This document shows, one piece after another, positions 13,976 through 27,119 of a DNA stretch of 64,000 bases. The notes under the pieces were generated by a model, which saw only the letters and a list, made by a program, of their open reading frames with translations, ran no database searches and was not told where the DNA came from. Position 1 is the first letter of the stretch, and each line of letters starts with the position of its first letter. The translations under genes and the position numbers were made by a program. This DNA is from Lethocerus indicus (taxonomy: Eukaryota; Arthropoda; Insecta; Hemiptera; Belostomatidae), in assembly GCA_019843655.1 (NCBI GenBank), contig JACDQD010000004.1:2356001-2420000 (forward strand), in the 5' to 3' direction.

Positions 13976-15727
13976 TCACTTAGTGGTAATCACCTTTCCA
14001 CTGTCGTTTTGACCAGCATATTTCGGCTTCCCGTGTGTGAACGGCAAATATCGATATCTTATCATATGCTGAAACATAAAACCAATAATAATAGTAATAA
14101 CAATAGTAATAAATCGGATTACAAGTGTATTATTTATTACATTTTAAAAAATCATTGACAACAAAGTCAAACATACATAGTTATATTTCAAATGAATATT
14201 CACAATTCATGGTATTTACCTTGATGTTAAACGTAAGATATGATAATGGGTTTTATTTTATTATACATTAACACTAAATAAATTAATATTTCTGTAAAGT
14301 AATTACGAATCTTTGGTATATTCATTTTCTATTGAAATTATAATTCATGATTTGCTATTCAATTATGAATTTAAATTGAAGATTTGATTATTTCTGAATG
14401 GAGATTTAAATATTTTGAAACCAAAGTTGAGCTTATGTAATTAAAAAAAGAAATATCAAAAAACTTTAATTTAACTGGAAACACACTTATTTGTGGGTGT
14501 ATCTGCATTCATATAAGTAAATAATACTAAAAAAATTACCCTTATCTGCCTCTTCATTGTAATACCAAACAGAGTAATGAAATACATGACTAATATGGGC
14601 CAAAAAACTGGTATATCAAAACAGTCAAAGAAAGTGCAGATGATGGCAATAACAGTTGACTTAGTGATTGAATACCAGAACTTAAATTCCGGTAATCGCC
14701 TTATAAATGGGCGGAACTCTTCATTTGCCCTTGTCGGTAGTTCGGGCCCATCGTCATCTACAAATAAGTAATATGCATTAAAAAAGAGCATAAGTACGTA
14801 CAAGAATACGTCCCATTAAACTCACTGTATAACATTTTAAAAGTATGATACGAATTAGCAGTATAAGCAAATATTGAACAAAATATGTTACCTTCAAACT
14901 CTACCTGCGCTGGGTCAATTTTTGGAGTTAGGAATGCAATGAATAGATTTAAATGGTAAATACCAAGTGCGTATGTAACTATGTACCACCCCTAAAAAAA
15001 AAAGAATTTAAATAAGACACAATAAAACATTAAATAATTTTTCTCTGAGTGTATAAAAATCACAACCCCACTATTCATAAATGTTATCTACTATCTTCAT
15101 TTGAACTAGATGATGCCAATAGAGGTCAATGACATCAAATGTCTTCCTTAATGAAGTAAAATAAATCTATTATTACTCTGATTACGTAAAAAGAATTTTA
15201 ATTTAATAAAAATTTGGCAATTAATTATATTAGAATCAATTAGCTATAACTAATTTCTATATAGGAGACTGTAACAATTGGATTTATATGAAGAAACCAG
15301 TGTAATACTTACTTGCAATATAAATACTCTTGATAAAAATGCAACTGTCAATAGAAGTGCACCTATCCACCTTCCGACTAAAAATGGTGTGATGTCATCT
15401 AATAGTTTTTGATAACGCTAAAACGAAATAAACAAATATTCCACACTAATTAAAAACGTCTTCCACATTGTTGTTGATAATGCATATCAACACTCTCTTT
15501 TATGGAATATAAAATAATTGAACAGATCATAAATAAATAGAACAATTATCGATATGAAGTTTGAGGTTTTTAACAAGCCAAATAATAAAAGCCACTGATG
15601 ATTTATGAATACAACAAAATTATATATAAAAATGCTATCTAAATTGTATTCTACTTACTTGTTGACAATGTGTCCATGTCTGTGATACAAAGTTTTTGGA
15701 TGAACTCTCTGAATCTAGATCTTGCAT
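13976..15727 (-). CDS. RER1: RER1, Golgi-to-ER retrieval receptor
   Basis: RER1 is a four-pass membrane protein of the early Golgi that returns escaped ER membrane proteins and unassembled subunits through COPI vesicles. Exons in transcription order: 15727-15659, 15417-15313, 14991-14892, 14757-14540, 14068-13976 (stop TGA). They total 585 nt, or 194 aa, close to the usual RER1 length of about 195. The first exon gives [18 protein letters not shown]. Membrane segments fall at about residues 40-57 ([18 protein letters not shown]), 60-79, 126-143 and 143-160. The family hallmarks are present: [28 protein letters not shown] and, near the tail, [14 protein letters not shown]. All junctions are GT/AG and in phase. 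The gene is divergent to huntingtin. A second C-terminal end is possible (see 11058-11108). Identification is very secure. Confidence 0.95.
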
Positions 15728-16305
15728 TTTCCTTCTTTTAAAGCCAGATGATGAAAGAAAATATCAGCCAGGTAAATAGCTGTTAATAATAAAAAATTAA
15801 TTATCTCAAAACCTCAGAAAGGTAAGTGCCAAAAGAGAAATGTAGTAATAGAATACACACATTAGATCTATGTTAATATACACTATAAATAACTTAGTGT
15901 GAGCTGTCAATGCAATTTTATAGAAAAACTAGAAGTTCAGTGTGAACATATTGTATCATACACAGGTACGATTGAAGGAAAAAATGAAATATTAACTCGA
16001 GAACTACAACGGGTTGATTTTTCACATATTCCACAGGAAAAAGTAACGAAACATTACATAACAAGAATAATCGTCAACTTTATAACCTCCGATATCAATA
16101 AACCAGTAAACCCCGAACTTAAATTATCCTAGGCCACGCACTGAGCACAATCGTACAACAATTTATGTTTGCAATAATAACTTACAAGAAGTGTTTGAAA
16201 AAGGTAATTATTCAAACTATTTCCATTTTATTAGATTAATGCACTTTCCACGTCGAATCCTTCGGAATTGATGGTGAGTTCATCAGCAAGTGTGACTTGT
16301 GAGTA

Positions 16306-16313
16306 TGACGTCA
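16306..16313. promoter_or_regulatory. Palindromic CRE-type site (TGACGTCA)
   Basis: A perfect 8-bp TGACGTCA, the consensus for CREB/ATF bZIP factors, near the middle of the interval between two divergent genes. It is CpG-containing in an otherwise CpG-poor stretch, which hints at retention. It could serve either gene or both. Function is inferred from the motif alone. Confidence 0.5.
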
Positions 16314-17106
16314 GGAGTACAAAATTATTTTTCGCTCCGTTGTGAATAAGTTGAATTGGAGCCATAGAATTGAACAGTTAAGTATAAACTTAATTATTAT
16401 ATATCAGAAAACAATACAATTTTTTCTAAATCCTCGCGAAGATTTTTAATATATTATTTATCGAACAAAAATTTACAGAAGGCAGTGAAAGTTTGTGAAC
16501 AATCAAGTGTAGCCCCCTCATTAATCTGTTGACCAACCCAATACAGTAAATATTACTAGGATTAAATGTTCAGAATATTTTCATCTCGTTCTTAATTTCA
16601 ATTATCTCCGATGAGACAAATTTGTCTTAATTTTTCTTCGTGGGATACTAACAACATAGCTCGGATGATATAAGTTGTTTACTAGCGAAGTAAACTACCC
16701 TTTTTTGTTCGATTGCCTTTTTAATTTTTCTATTCACTGACACTTGTAAATCTCTACAGGTTGAACTCACTTTGCATCAAGCATACCTTTTTCTTCTCAA
16801 ACGTATTTATTGGTGGTATTCTTTGGAATTACCACCTTCCGGCTAGTTGCAGCATCCATCTCGCCGAAGGATGAATCGCGATTTCCCCAATCGGTCATTA
16901 CGAGTGTTCTAGATCGAAGCTTAGCTCAATGTTAATTTCGAAATATTTAAAGTGTAACTTTTTTCGGTAAAAATTTGAATTTGCCGCCACGCCAGTTGCC
17001 AGGCCGTTCCAACGCATCCATCTGTCAGCTGGCTGTTGTTTAGATTGCTGGGAGGTTCTGTCAGTTCTGGTACCGGAGGTCTCTCCGGTTTCTCTAAATT
17101 TGTAAT

Positions 17107-17133
17107 ATGTTCTTCGCCATTGATCAATTCTGA
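17107..17133 (+). other. Upstream ORF before huntingtin
   Basis: A short ORF (ATG to TGA, encoding MFFAIDQF) ends 10 bases before the huntingtin ATG and is out of frame with it. At 37 bases upstream it is very probably inside the 5' UTR. The mammalian HTT 5' UTR is also known to carry an inhibitory uORF. Whether this one is translated cannot be seen from sequence. Confidence 0.55.
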
Positions 17134-17143
17134 TTTGAGCAAC

Positions 17144-20100
17144 ATGGCAGCTTTGGAGAAACTAGTCAAAGCCCTGGAGGCTTTGAAATTCATACATTCA
17201 TCGACTTCGTCGGAAGAGACGCCTCTCAGGTATATTTGTACTGGCCAATTTATCTTCCCGTTATTGGTGAACTTCGTTTATTGTATCCAGTAGCGTGATT
17301 AAATACCCAAAAGTGATTATCGTATTTCTATTATACGTTAATTTTGCAATTTTAAAGTATTCAAAATTCAAATTTTTTTCAGGTGTAAAGAGAAAGTTGG
17401 ACTGTGTGTCCTGGTTGCTGATATGATATGTTCCCCTGAAACCCGTGTGGCGCCCAATTTTACTTCGCTTTTGTCATATTCTATGGAAACGTTACTTCAG
17501 ATGTGTGACGATCAAGATTCAAACATAAGGATGAATGCTGATGAATGTCTAAACAGGATAATTAGGGTAACATTTATTTTACAAAAGACAACATCGAATT
17601 ATTTGCTGATGAGAATTGTTATTACTGAAAACTGATTTATATCTTTTTAAGGCAATGATGGATAGTAATATTGTCAAAGTTCATGTGGAGCTTCATAAAG
17701 AAATTAAGAAGAATGGAAGTGCTAGGTCCTTGAGAGCGGCCTTATGGAGATTCTCCGAACTGGCTCATTTAATAAAGTAAATAACACTTTTTTAAAGTCT
17801 GATAGTTTGACTTTCTAATTGATATTTATAAAATATTCGCTACAACTGATACAAGTGATCACTGGTATCTGTAATATATTATTTTGTCATTGTTATTCAC
17901 TAGTTACCTAATTATGTATTCATTTCTATTAGGCTTTGTAAGCGATTAAAAAACTATTCAATGTATTTTGTTGTAAGATTTTCCTCAATTAAAATTTTTC
18001 TTGTTATAGACCTCACAAAGGAAAACCGTACATTCAGAATTTGGTTCCTTGTTTAATAAACATTGCAAAACGGAAAGAAGAATCGGTGTTGGAAACATTG
18101 GCAGCTGCTATACCAAAAATATTCGCAACTCTTGGTAACTTCACAACCGACAACGATATAAGGGTGAGTGAGTTCGTATATGAAATGATTTAATTAAATT
18201 ATCATTCTGAGATTAATAATTATCCAGCAGAATAATACGACTTATCTTGCAGAATTTACTTCAAGTTTTTTTGCGTAATATTACAAGCGAGCATGCTGTG
18301 GTTCGTCGAACTGCTGCCACAAGTATAATTGGCATTTGTCTTCACTGCCCCAAAACACAGTTTTTCCTTGTTCATACTCTCAACACACTGCTTGGTGAGT
18401 GCTGACTAATTTTTATTCCGTAATTTTTAGAAATGTTCTCCGGGGGCAGAACTCCTCACTGTGAGTGAGTAAAAGTTCTTGCTCTTGGAAAAAGCCATGA
18501 TTGAAAACAGGTTGTTGCATACAGGCAATATCACACTTCTTCATTAGTATTTAAAGCCTAATTGCTTAGACGCAAATATTGTTGACTGATTCAATAATGA
18601 AGAGCATTGTTATGTGCTAGACATACAAACATAACCCTGTGTGATTTATTTAATTGAAACTGTATTTTGGATGATATTTTAGAATATTTCTCTTTATCAA
18701 TTTTTGTTTCACCTAATAACCCATTATTTTATCACCACAGCTGTTTGATTATGTGAAAAATTAAGTATTACTGGTATTCATTCCTTTTTATATTTTAAAT
18801 TATAGAATATATTTACTTTTTCTAGAAATGGTGATTCCGGTCAAGAATGACCAGTGTACTTATACAATATTAGGTGTTCTAAATTGTATTCGTGGTCTAC
18901 TTGGTCATTTGAATTGTGAAGGCAAGGAAACTGTCATTAGGGGTAGTTTTGGTGTAAAACGTAAGCACAATAAACAGGCAACACTATCTGTTGACACGAC
19001 AATCCAGGTATGCCCTATAATAGTTATAGATTTTCCTTATAAAGAGAGAATATTTTAATTTTTATAATTTACTCTACATTCATGTGTGTATTACTTAAAT
19101 TTGGTTTATATACATTAAGTACCTACATTTTTATGAGGAACATTTGTATAGTTATAAAATATAGGTTTTGGTACCTATATGTTAACAGTGTGATGTTTGA
19201 ACAAATGTTTTAGAATAAAAAATCCTATCTACATTTTATAACTGTCTATAAATTTCTCATAAACTTTTAGGTACTTAATCTATATAAACTAAATTTAGTA
19301 TATATAATAATTAAATATATAAGATATATAATGTATTTATATATTATATTGTTTTAATTAATATAGTAAGAAATGTAGTATATCTTCCTTTATATAATTT
19401 ATAACAGATAATTATTAATTGTAGGTTTATGAGCTCTGCTTATATTGGACTCATCATTTAGATCACAATATTATAACTGCAGCATTGGAAACTCTGAACC
19501 AGCTTTTGACTACGCCTCCTCCTCAGCTCATTACTGTGTTATTGTCAAATCATGGTCTTACAAGGTCACGTATCCACGCTCCATCAAGTGCGAAGTTAAC
19601 AAGTAGAACTCTCAGTAAGCCAATATATTTTACATGTTTTAATTTATTATTCTGTCTATACAACTATAATTGATAGTTTGGCATGCGAATATTTTTAGGT
19701 GACATGAGCGTAGCAAGTTCTTTGCCAGTGATGGACGATTCCTCATTATTGGAGATGGATGAAACAGTATCCATGACAAATTTTGGACCTTGGTTACCGG
19801 AAGGCAGTTGGAATAATGCTCTTGGAGCACTTTCTTCTACTCAAATTGCTAGCACTTCTGCATCATCTGTTACAACAGTCAATGGTAGGATTTTATTTTT
19901 ATTTGTTTTAATAAAGTAATATTATTTATTATGTCTTTGATGAGACTGATCACTATTTCTTTCTTCTTTTATTTTCTATAACATGTGCACACCCAAACAC
20001 ATTGAAGGTTCAAAGAAATTCTTTTAACATATATTTTTGTAATTTCAATATGTGAAAGGAATTAATTCTTTCTGTCTTTATTTGTACATTAAGGTTTTAG

Positions 20101-22491
20101 CAAATTTATGATAATAATTATTTGTGCCCATATCGGATAACATATATTTATTTGCAGTAAATTGTTTTCTTTGAATGCAGAAGAAGGGGACACTGAATCA
20201 GAGTCATACGGAAGTGAAGATGCTGATGTTTTACTGAAGACCGGTGTAACTGGAAGCCCAGAACCGGATGTTCCAACCAGTACTAGAGATTCCCCGTCAC
20301 CACCACCAGTAGTGCAACAGACAGTACAGGTAGTATATTTTTTAATTATGTTTCTTTTTGTGATGTTAATTACGTTGTTTTTTTTTTATTGAAAAACTAT
20401 CATATGCACATGCATTCATACAAAACACACACATACACATGTATAAATTATAATTATTAATGTATTTAATATCTTATATATTATTTTCATGCAGGTTTGT
20501 TGGGACATAGGAGATATAACAGACAGCAATCAGTGCACACTAATATACTGTTCACGGAGGTTAGTTACTGCCTTCTTAATTCCTGATTGCACTTCGGTGC
20601 GAGTGTCGGTTAGAGCTCTTGCCATTGGTTGTCTCTCGCAAGTTCTTAGGCTGTATCCTCAAGCCTTCTGTGCCAGTATTGATAAGAATGGCCTTTCTAC
20701 ACCTCAAGGTACTTTTACCCTTCTTCTATAGAAAATAACACCTACAAGCTGAATATTTTCGAATAAAGTTAAATTAATTGTATCTAGATATATTCTTTTT
20801 TATTAAGTGAGTATTTCATTCTAGGTTTTTCCCATATTTCTGATGTTTTGTGCTTTGCTTCTCACTCTGATCAACAACTTCGAGGACTTATTCGTTTATT
20901 AATTGGATATTTAATCCAGGCGCGATTTGACCATGGATGGGAGAATGCCATTAAATTTCCCGGAGATGTTAAGAGAATTCCCGACAAGTTTGTAAAATTG
21001 GAAAGACTTGTTGAGATATTACTTGAGGTTTGTAAACATTACCAATGCGTCCTATAAAGGCAATATATTGTTACTATTGGAGGTGTAGTCAGTGTTTCAC
21101 CTGTTGTGAATTATTCTATCATAAAAATTGTTCCAGAAATTAGAATTAGAGATTTATTTTTCTTACAGGGTCTTAATGATGAATCTTCAGTCTGCATTCG
21201 TCATACTTTAGGAGCTCTTTCTGTTTGCCTTTCAAGTATCTTAGAGAGCAGTTATCATTCTGTTTGTTACCCATTATTAGAAAAACTGCTTTTACTAGCA
21301 AACAATCCCTACTGGCTTGTGAAAGTATGTAAACCAACATTTATATGAATCAGAAATTTTTTATTTGTACTGCATATATGGCCTATAAATGTTTTCTTTC
21401 ATATTTTCATTTCAGGTGAAATTGGCAGAATTAATGTGCAGTCTTTCATACCAGTCAATTAACTATATAACTAAAGATAATAGTTATCAGAACAGAGTAA
21501 TTAAATCAGTAGTTTTAGTGTTGTTGAGTGATCAGGACAATCGGGTCCGAAAAGCTGCTGCAGATGGTATTTGCAGGTAATTTAAATGTTTTATAAATAT
21601 ATACATATTCATTTGCATCTGTGTACATCTTTGGTTACAATAAATGAAATTTTTAATATTAAATTTAATATTTATTTTATTGATGTGTTATTAGATTAGT
21701 GGAGAATCTGTATTTTCAAGTTGATTTTGGACAAGATGACATAGCTGTTGCAAGGGGGACCTATATCAGCAGAAAATTGTTTGCTGATACATTTGAAATT
21801 GAGAAAGGTTTTGTTTTAGGAAAATTAGTTAAAATTAATCTTAAGTTACACATTTCATGATGAAGAAATTTTTTAATTTATTTTTTCAGGGGAATACAGT
21901 GGGCCATTAAGTGGGTGCTTTGAATCAATGATAGAGAATACGCTTTCAAGATTGATACAAATATTGTCCCAGAGTTTATTGGAATCATCATCAAAATACT
22001 TAACTGTAAATTTATTAGATGCTTTGAATAACCCCTCGGTGGGCTTATATTACTGCATTAATACTCTTCTGTTAAAGTTATGTAATGTGAAATTTCACTG
22101 TTTCAGTATGGATGTATTGAGGCTTTATCTCTTCTCTCTGACAAATATCCTACTACATCTTTTCCAATGGGCTGGCAGTGTCACTTGGTAAACTGTGAAA
22201 GAAATCAACAAAGCCAAGCTAGGTGTTATTTTATATTATTAATTGGCTCCTTACTTTCATTTTTAAAATTTCAAATGCAATGGTGGTGTTCTTAAAAACA
22301 ATTTGTCTTGAACATAAACAATTATTTCAATTACAATCAAATTATTTTTGGAAGATAACTTTAGGACTTACTTTTCAGTGCATCAAATGGCCTGCTGGCT
22401 GTAACATTAGCATTACTGACTGCTTCTCCAGCCTCATTGGACCTAGAAACACATCAGTGGCTTCTTAATTTGGCGGGAAATTTATTTGCAG
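17144..22491 (+). other. HTT: Huntingtin N-terminal HEAT region, exons 1-17
   Basis: Exons: 17144-17229, 17383-17566, 17652-17776, 18010-18163, 18253-18394, 18826-19007, 19425-19614, 19699-19884, 20181-20329, 20495-20708, 20825-21027, 21169-21324, 21416-21576, 21695-21807, 21890-22005, 22107-22222, 22379-22491 (about residues 1-863). HEAT-type helix pairs alternate throughout (for example [18 protein letters not shown]). Exons 8-9 encode an acidic, Ser/Pro-rich loop ([16 protein letters not shown], later SPSPPPVV) corresponding to the disordered, protease-sensitive loop of vertebrate huntingtin. Confidence 0.9.
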
Positions 22492-25400
22492 GTAATGAAA
22501 TATGGTGTATCGAAGTTTTCATCATGTGTTTTATGTGTACAGAGTTAATTATTTTCTTAAACATACTTTTTATTCATATTTTTGGTTGGGGGTTCATGAT
22601 ATCTATACTGGCACAACCAATTAAGTATTAATTGTGTCATATATTACAAGGATAAATAGAACTAATTAATGCTTATTTTAAAATACCAACATTAACACCT
22701 TGTTATGCATCTTGAATATGAGAGGTCTATACTTTAGATTTTCCTTGCTTTCTTAGTTCTAGGTTTTAAGTAGATTGAACTTTGACATTTTTCACAGATC
22801 TGTAGTTCTCTGCATTTTAGTATTTCACTTGTGTTCTGGGTTGAACTATTTGTAGCCCTGTTTTCTATTGAAAAGGTTTCTCATGGTTTTAATATGTTAA
22901 TATTTATTTAAGTTTATGACAATATTCGAAGACAGGTGTACAGTCTGTAGTTTAAAATTTACCACTGTTTTGCTATGATATTTTAATTTAATAACCCCTG
23001 CCCTTTTAATAACAATTTCAACAAAAATAAATCTATATGTAAATTTATGAATTTACATTTATTTCAGGTTTATCTAAATGCTATGTAACTCAATCAGAAT
23101 CTAACATAGATAGCGGCTCTCAAATGTGGTCTTCAATTTCTGATAAGAAAGTATGTTTAAGTCTTTGTTTTTAGTTGATGATGTGTTTAAAATATAAAAA
23201 TGCCAAATGTCTAATTTTAATATGTGAATTTTTCTTGGACTTTTTATCAGCTGGCAAACATTGCTGAAAATTTACTGCAGCATGTAATGCGTTTGATGTA
23301 CATATTTGTACGGATTTTAGAAGATATTAGTCATTCAAGAAATATCGGCAGTTCTCCCTTGAAAAGAAGACCAACTAGAGGGGCATCACCTAGTAAACAA
23401 ACTTCAACTCCTGGTACTTTAATTTTAATTCTTGGATTAATTTATATAGATAATTAAATAAATAATGTTAGCACTCTCAAATGGAATTGATCATTTACTC
23501 TTTAATGGAACAATATTGGAATTCAGTACTCATAATTGTAATATTTTATATTTGATTATATATCCAAATTTTAGAAAAAGAAGGAATCAAGGAAGAGAAG
23601 GGTCGGCCTTTTGGTTACTTCTCGCATATCCCTCACTGTGTAAAATTGTATGAAATAATCAGATCAGCATACAATAACTATAGGGTATGGATGAAGATAT
23701 TTAAATTAAAAATATATTTTTATTTAAATTAATTTTATCGATTAATTAAAATATTATTTTATCTATTATTGATATATTTTACAGATCACTTTAGATTCAG
23801 GTGCAAGTGAAAAATTTCTCTGTCTAATACACTGCGTGCTAAGTTGTTTGGAAAAGTTATTGTGCCAAGCAGGTGCTATGGAGACTGGTCGAATAGCCGA
23901 AGAAATTTTACAGTACCTCCGAATTACTTTCATTCTTGATTCAACTGCAACTGTTAAAGTTGTAAATCAGGTAAATTTAAACTCATGTTTATCAGTTTAT
24001 TCAGATAATTTTTAAAGTAATAAGGTAAAAAAAGAAAGATAATATTACATCTAATTATTATGAATTTTGATTAAATATTGTAATTAAAACAAAGTTATCA
24101 TAAATAAATGTCATATATATATATATATAAAATTTATTTTTGTTTTCAGTTACTCAAAAGTCTTTTTGAATCAAATTTTGGGCTATCTCAAGACAGCAGT
24201 AACAATAACACGTATACAATGTTGCAGCATGTGCCACCAACATGTGGCTTTTACAACAATGTCCTTCTTTTACCTTTGAAAAATTTAGTTTTTCATTTAG
24301 ATATAAATATGAGGTCACCATTTGAATTTGGAAAAGGGTATATTTTATTTTATTAAATAATGCAGTTTATAAAATAATACTTTCATATAATAAAGTTATG
24401 CGGGAAAATGAAAATTAAACTTACTCTTTGAAAATTTACAGATCTGGTAAAAGCGGATCTACAGAACCAATTAAGACCCAAGGTCGAACGTATGATAGAG
24501 ATGCCTTAGCTGCTAATATTAAATTGTTTGAACCTATCGTTATCCAAGCTTTGAGGGTAGTTAACTTTGTATTATGGTTCCATATTTTGCATTTATACAT
24601 TTAACATATTTAAATAATATATTAAAATGATTTTTTTGTTGTAGGAGTATACAAGTACTAGTAATGTAAGACTTCAAGTGCAAGTACTTCGTTTATTAAC
24701 TCAGTTGGTACAGCTGAAAGTGAACTACTGCCTTCTGGATTCTGATCAAATATTTATTAAATTTGTTCTCAAACAGTTTGAATACTTAGAAGAAGGACAA
24801 ATTAGGTTAGCTTATTATGAAAAACATGAAATGGCATGAGTTTAAATATCGTAAAATAATTAAGTTTGAATTACCATTAATGACATTTTTTGCTCCAGCC
24901 ATGCTGAACTTCTGATACCTCAGATATTTAAGTTCCTTGTACACCTCTCCAATGAAAAAAATCATTCAAAACCTGTGATAAGTGTACCAAAGGTAATACA
25001 GCTTTGTGATGGACTCATGGCAAGTGGACAGAACCCAGTGACACATTGTAAATGTTTATTACATAATGAAATTGTATATCAACAACAACATATCTTTTTT
25101 TGATTTATTTTAAATAATTACATTTTTCAGGCATACCAGCCTTGATGCCAGTTGTGGAACATGTATTTTTACTAAATTCATCTGCAACATGTGATATTAA
25201 AGAATTGGAAGCTCAGCGTGAAGTATTACTTGCAATGTTATTACGTTTGGCCGAATATCCTCAGGTAATCTAATATGTTTCTATTGCTTCTTTTGTTATA
25301 TTGTTATGAATTATACACATATGACAATAATTATTATGAAAGGTAGTGTGACTATTTCCTTAAGCTACTAATGTTATAGTTAAATTATGCTTTAACCTAC

Positions 25401-27065
25401 AGTAGTGTTCAAAATTGATACCTCTCTTCCTTTATTAATTTGCACTTTTAAATGAAGTGATGAATTTTATATTTTAAGGTGATAAAAATACTGTACAAAG
25501 TAATGAAGGAAGGATGGCGTTGGGAAGAACATTGGAAAAGATGGTATAGACAAACAACAGAAACAATTCTTCCATTATTAGCTGAGGGAAGGCTCCTTGT
25601 AGATAACTGTAGTATGCTGTATGGTTTATTAAATCTCAACAGCAGTTTTACAACACCTGTAAATAGTCTTCTTTTGCGGCTGTTTTCACCTCAGGTACTA
25701 TTCTGTTTCAATTAAATATGTTGGCATACAAATGAACAAAGAGATACTTTTAGGTTTGGTAGACATTTTTGGCTAATTGTTTTTCATTTAATATTGATTA
25801 AGCATGTTTGGTACCAATAACTAAAAATGGTGAGTTAGTGTTAGGTATCTCATTTGTGGATTATTTATTGTCAGTTCAATTTAGGTTAATTAGTGATTAA
25901 TTTTTAGTTATTATTATTTAGTTTTTTAGTTCTTAATTTTAAATAATAATTATTTTTTGTGCAGCAAGAAGGTCAGTTAACAGTTCATTGGTTGGGAATG
26001 GTAACAACTATGATGTTTTCTGTTTGTACATATAAGGAGGAAAGAATACTCTTAGAGTTAGAACAATTAAATCTGTATGTGAGGGAAGAAGGAGATGATC
26101 CTTTAAATGTGAAAACCATCAGTAAAACTCTTCCACCTCAATCTTTGATGGCAAAGTAATATTTCATGTTTTTTCCCCCTTATTAATCTAGCTTATTGTA
26201 TTACAATTATCTGAAGAAATGTATTTTTATTTTTCAAGGCTCATTCTACGAGTTGTGAAAGCTTCAGTGACGAAATTAAGCAGTTTAAAAGGGACAATTA
26301 ATGAGTCTGAACATTTTGACAGTTTTCAGAACCTGCTTGCTAATTTTATGCTTTGTTGCGTACACATGTCTCAGCCAGGTAAAATATAAATCAATCATTA
26401 TTAAACACTGAATTATTAATTTTCATCTAACCATTGTATTTTTTTAGGCAATTTTGAGAAAGTTACCAAGTCCTTTAAAGACCTATTAATAAACAGTACA
26501 GAGTTACTAGAATTGAATGAAATGTTAATTTGCATTTCTGGAAAATGTCCCTTGTTGACTATTCTTTGGGGAAGCCTTTTAGTGTCATTAGATCAAGGAG
26601 ATAGGAAATTTTGGACATCTCTTATGAAGAAAGGCACGTAAGTAATCATTTATATTATTGTTCTTGAAATATTTGTCTATATAATATGTCTAACATTTCA
26701 TAAACCAGAATTAATATTAATTTAGATTCTGTAATGTTTCAGATATTTCGAGGTAAAATCCACTAAGAGTGGAAATTCATCCCTTAATCTTGAAGTTGTA
26801 CGGAGAGGAAGTGTTCTTCTTTATTGTGAATATTTGGTATGGTCATTTTAAAGTGTTTTCTTTCTTTTATTAAACAATATTGTTATTATTGTGTTTCAAA
26901 ATATAGATTGTCTGTATGAAGGTATTTGCATAACATTATTATTTGCTTGAATTTACTTTTGTATTAGTGCAAGTAATTTGCCCGAGTTGCAAGCAACTAG
27001 ATATGCATACTTATGAGTCATATCTACTCAAAAGTCATATTTGTGTTTCTAAAGTACTCCAAATA

Positions 27066-27119
<54 letters not shown>

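Larger units (their letters stand above)
15728..17143. promoter_or_regulatory. Head-to-head promoter region of RER1 and huntingtin
   Basis: 1.4 kb separates the RER1 start codon (minus strand, 15727) from the huntingtin start codon (plus strand, 17144), so both promoters must lie here or within non-coding first exons here. The part nearest huntingtin (about 16850-17140) is visibly richer in GC and CpG than the flanks, as expected for a housekeeping promoter and 5' UTR. A full palindromic CRE lies inside. I see no TATA box that I would trust. Open frames in the interval (for example around 15900-16130) have no coding character. Confidence 0.6.

Noticed and set aside
15899..16132. 77-codon plus-strand frame in the RER1-huntingtin interval
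   Set aside because: No ATG at its 5' end, no motif, no exon neighbours; composition fits chance.
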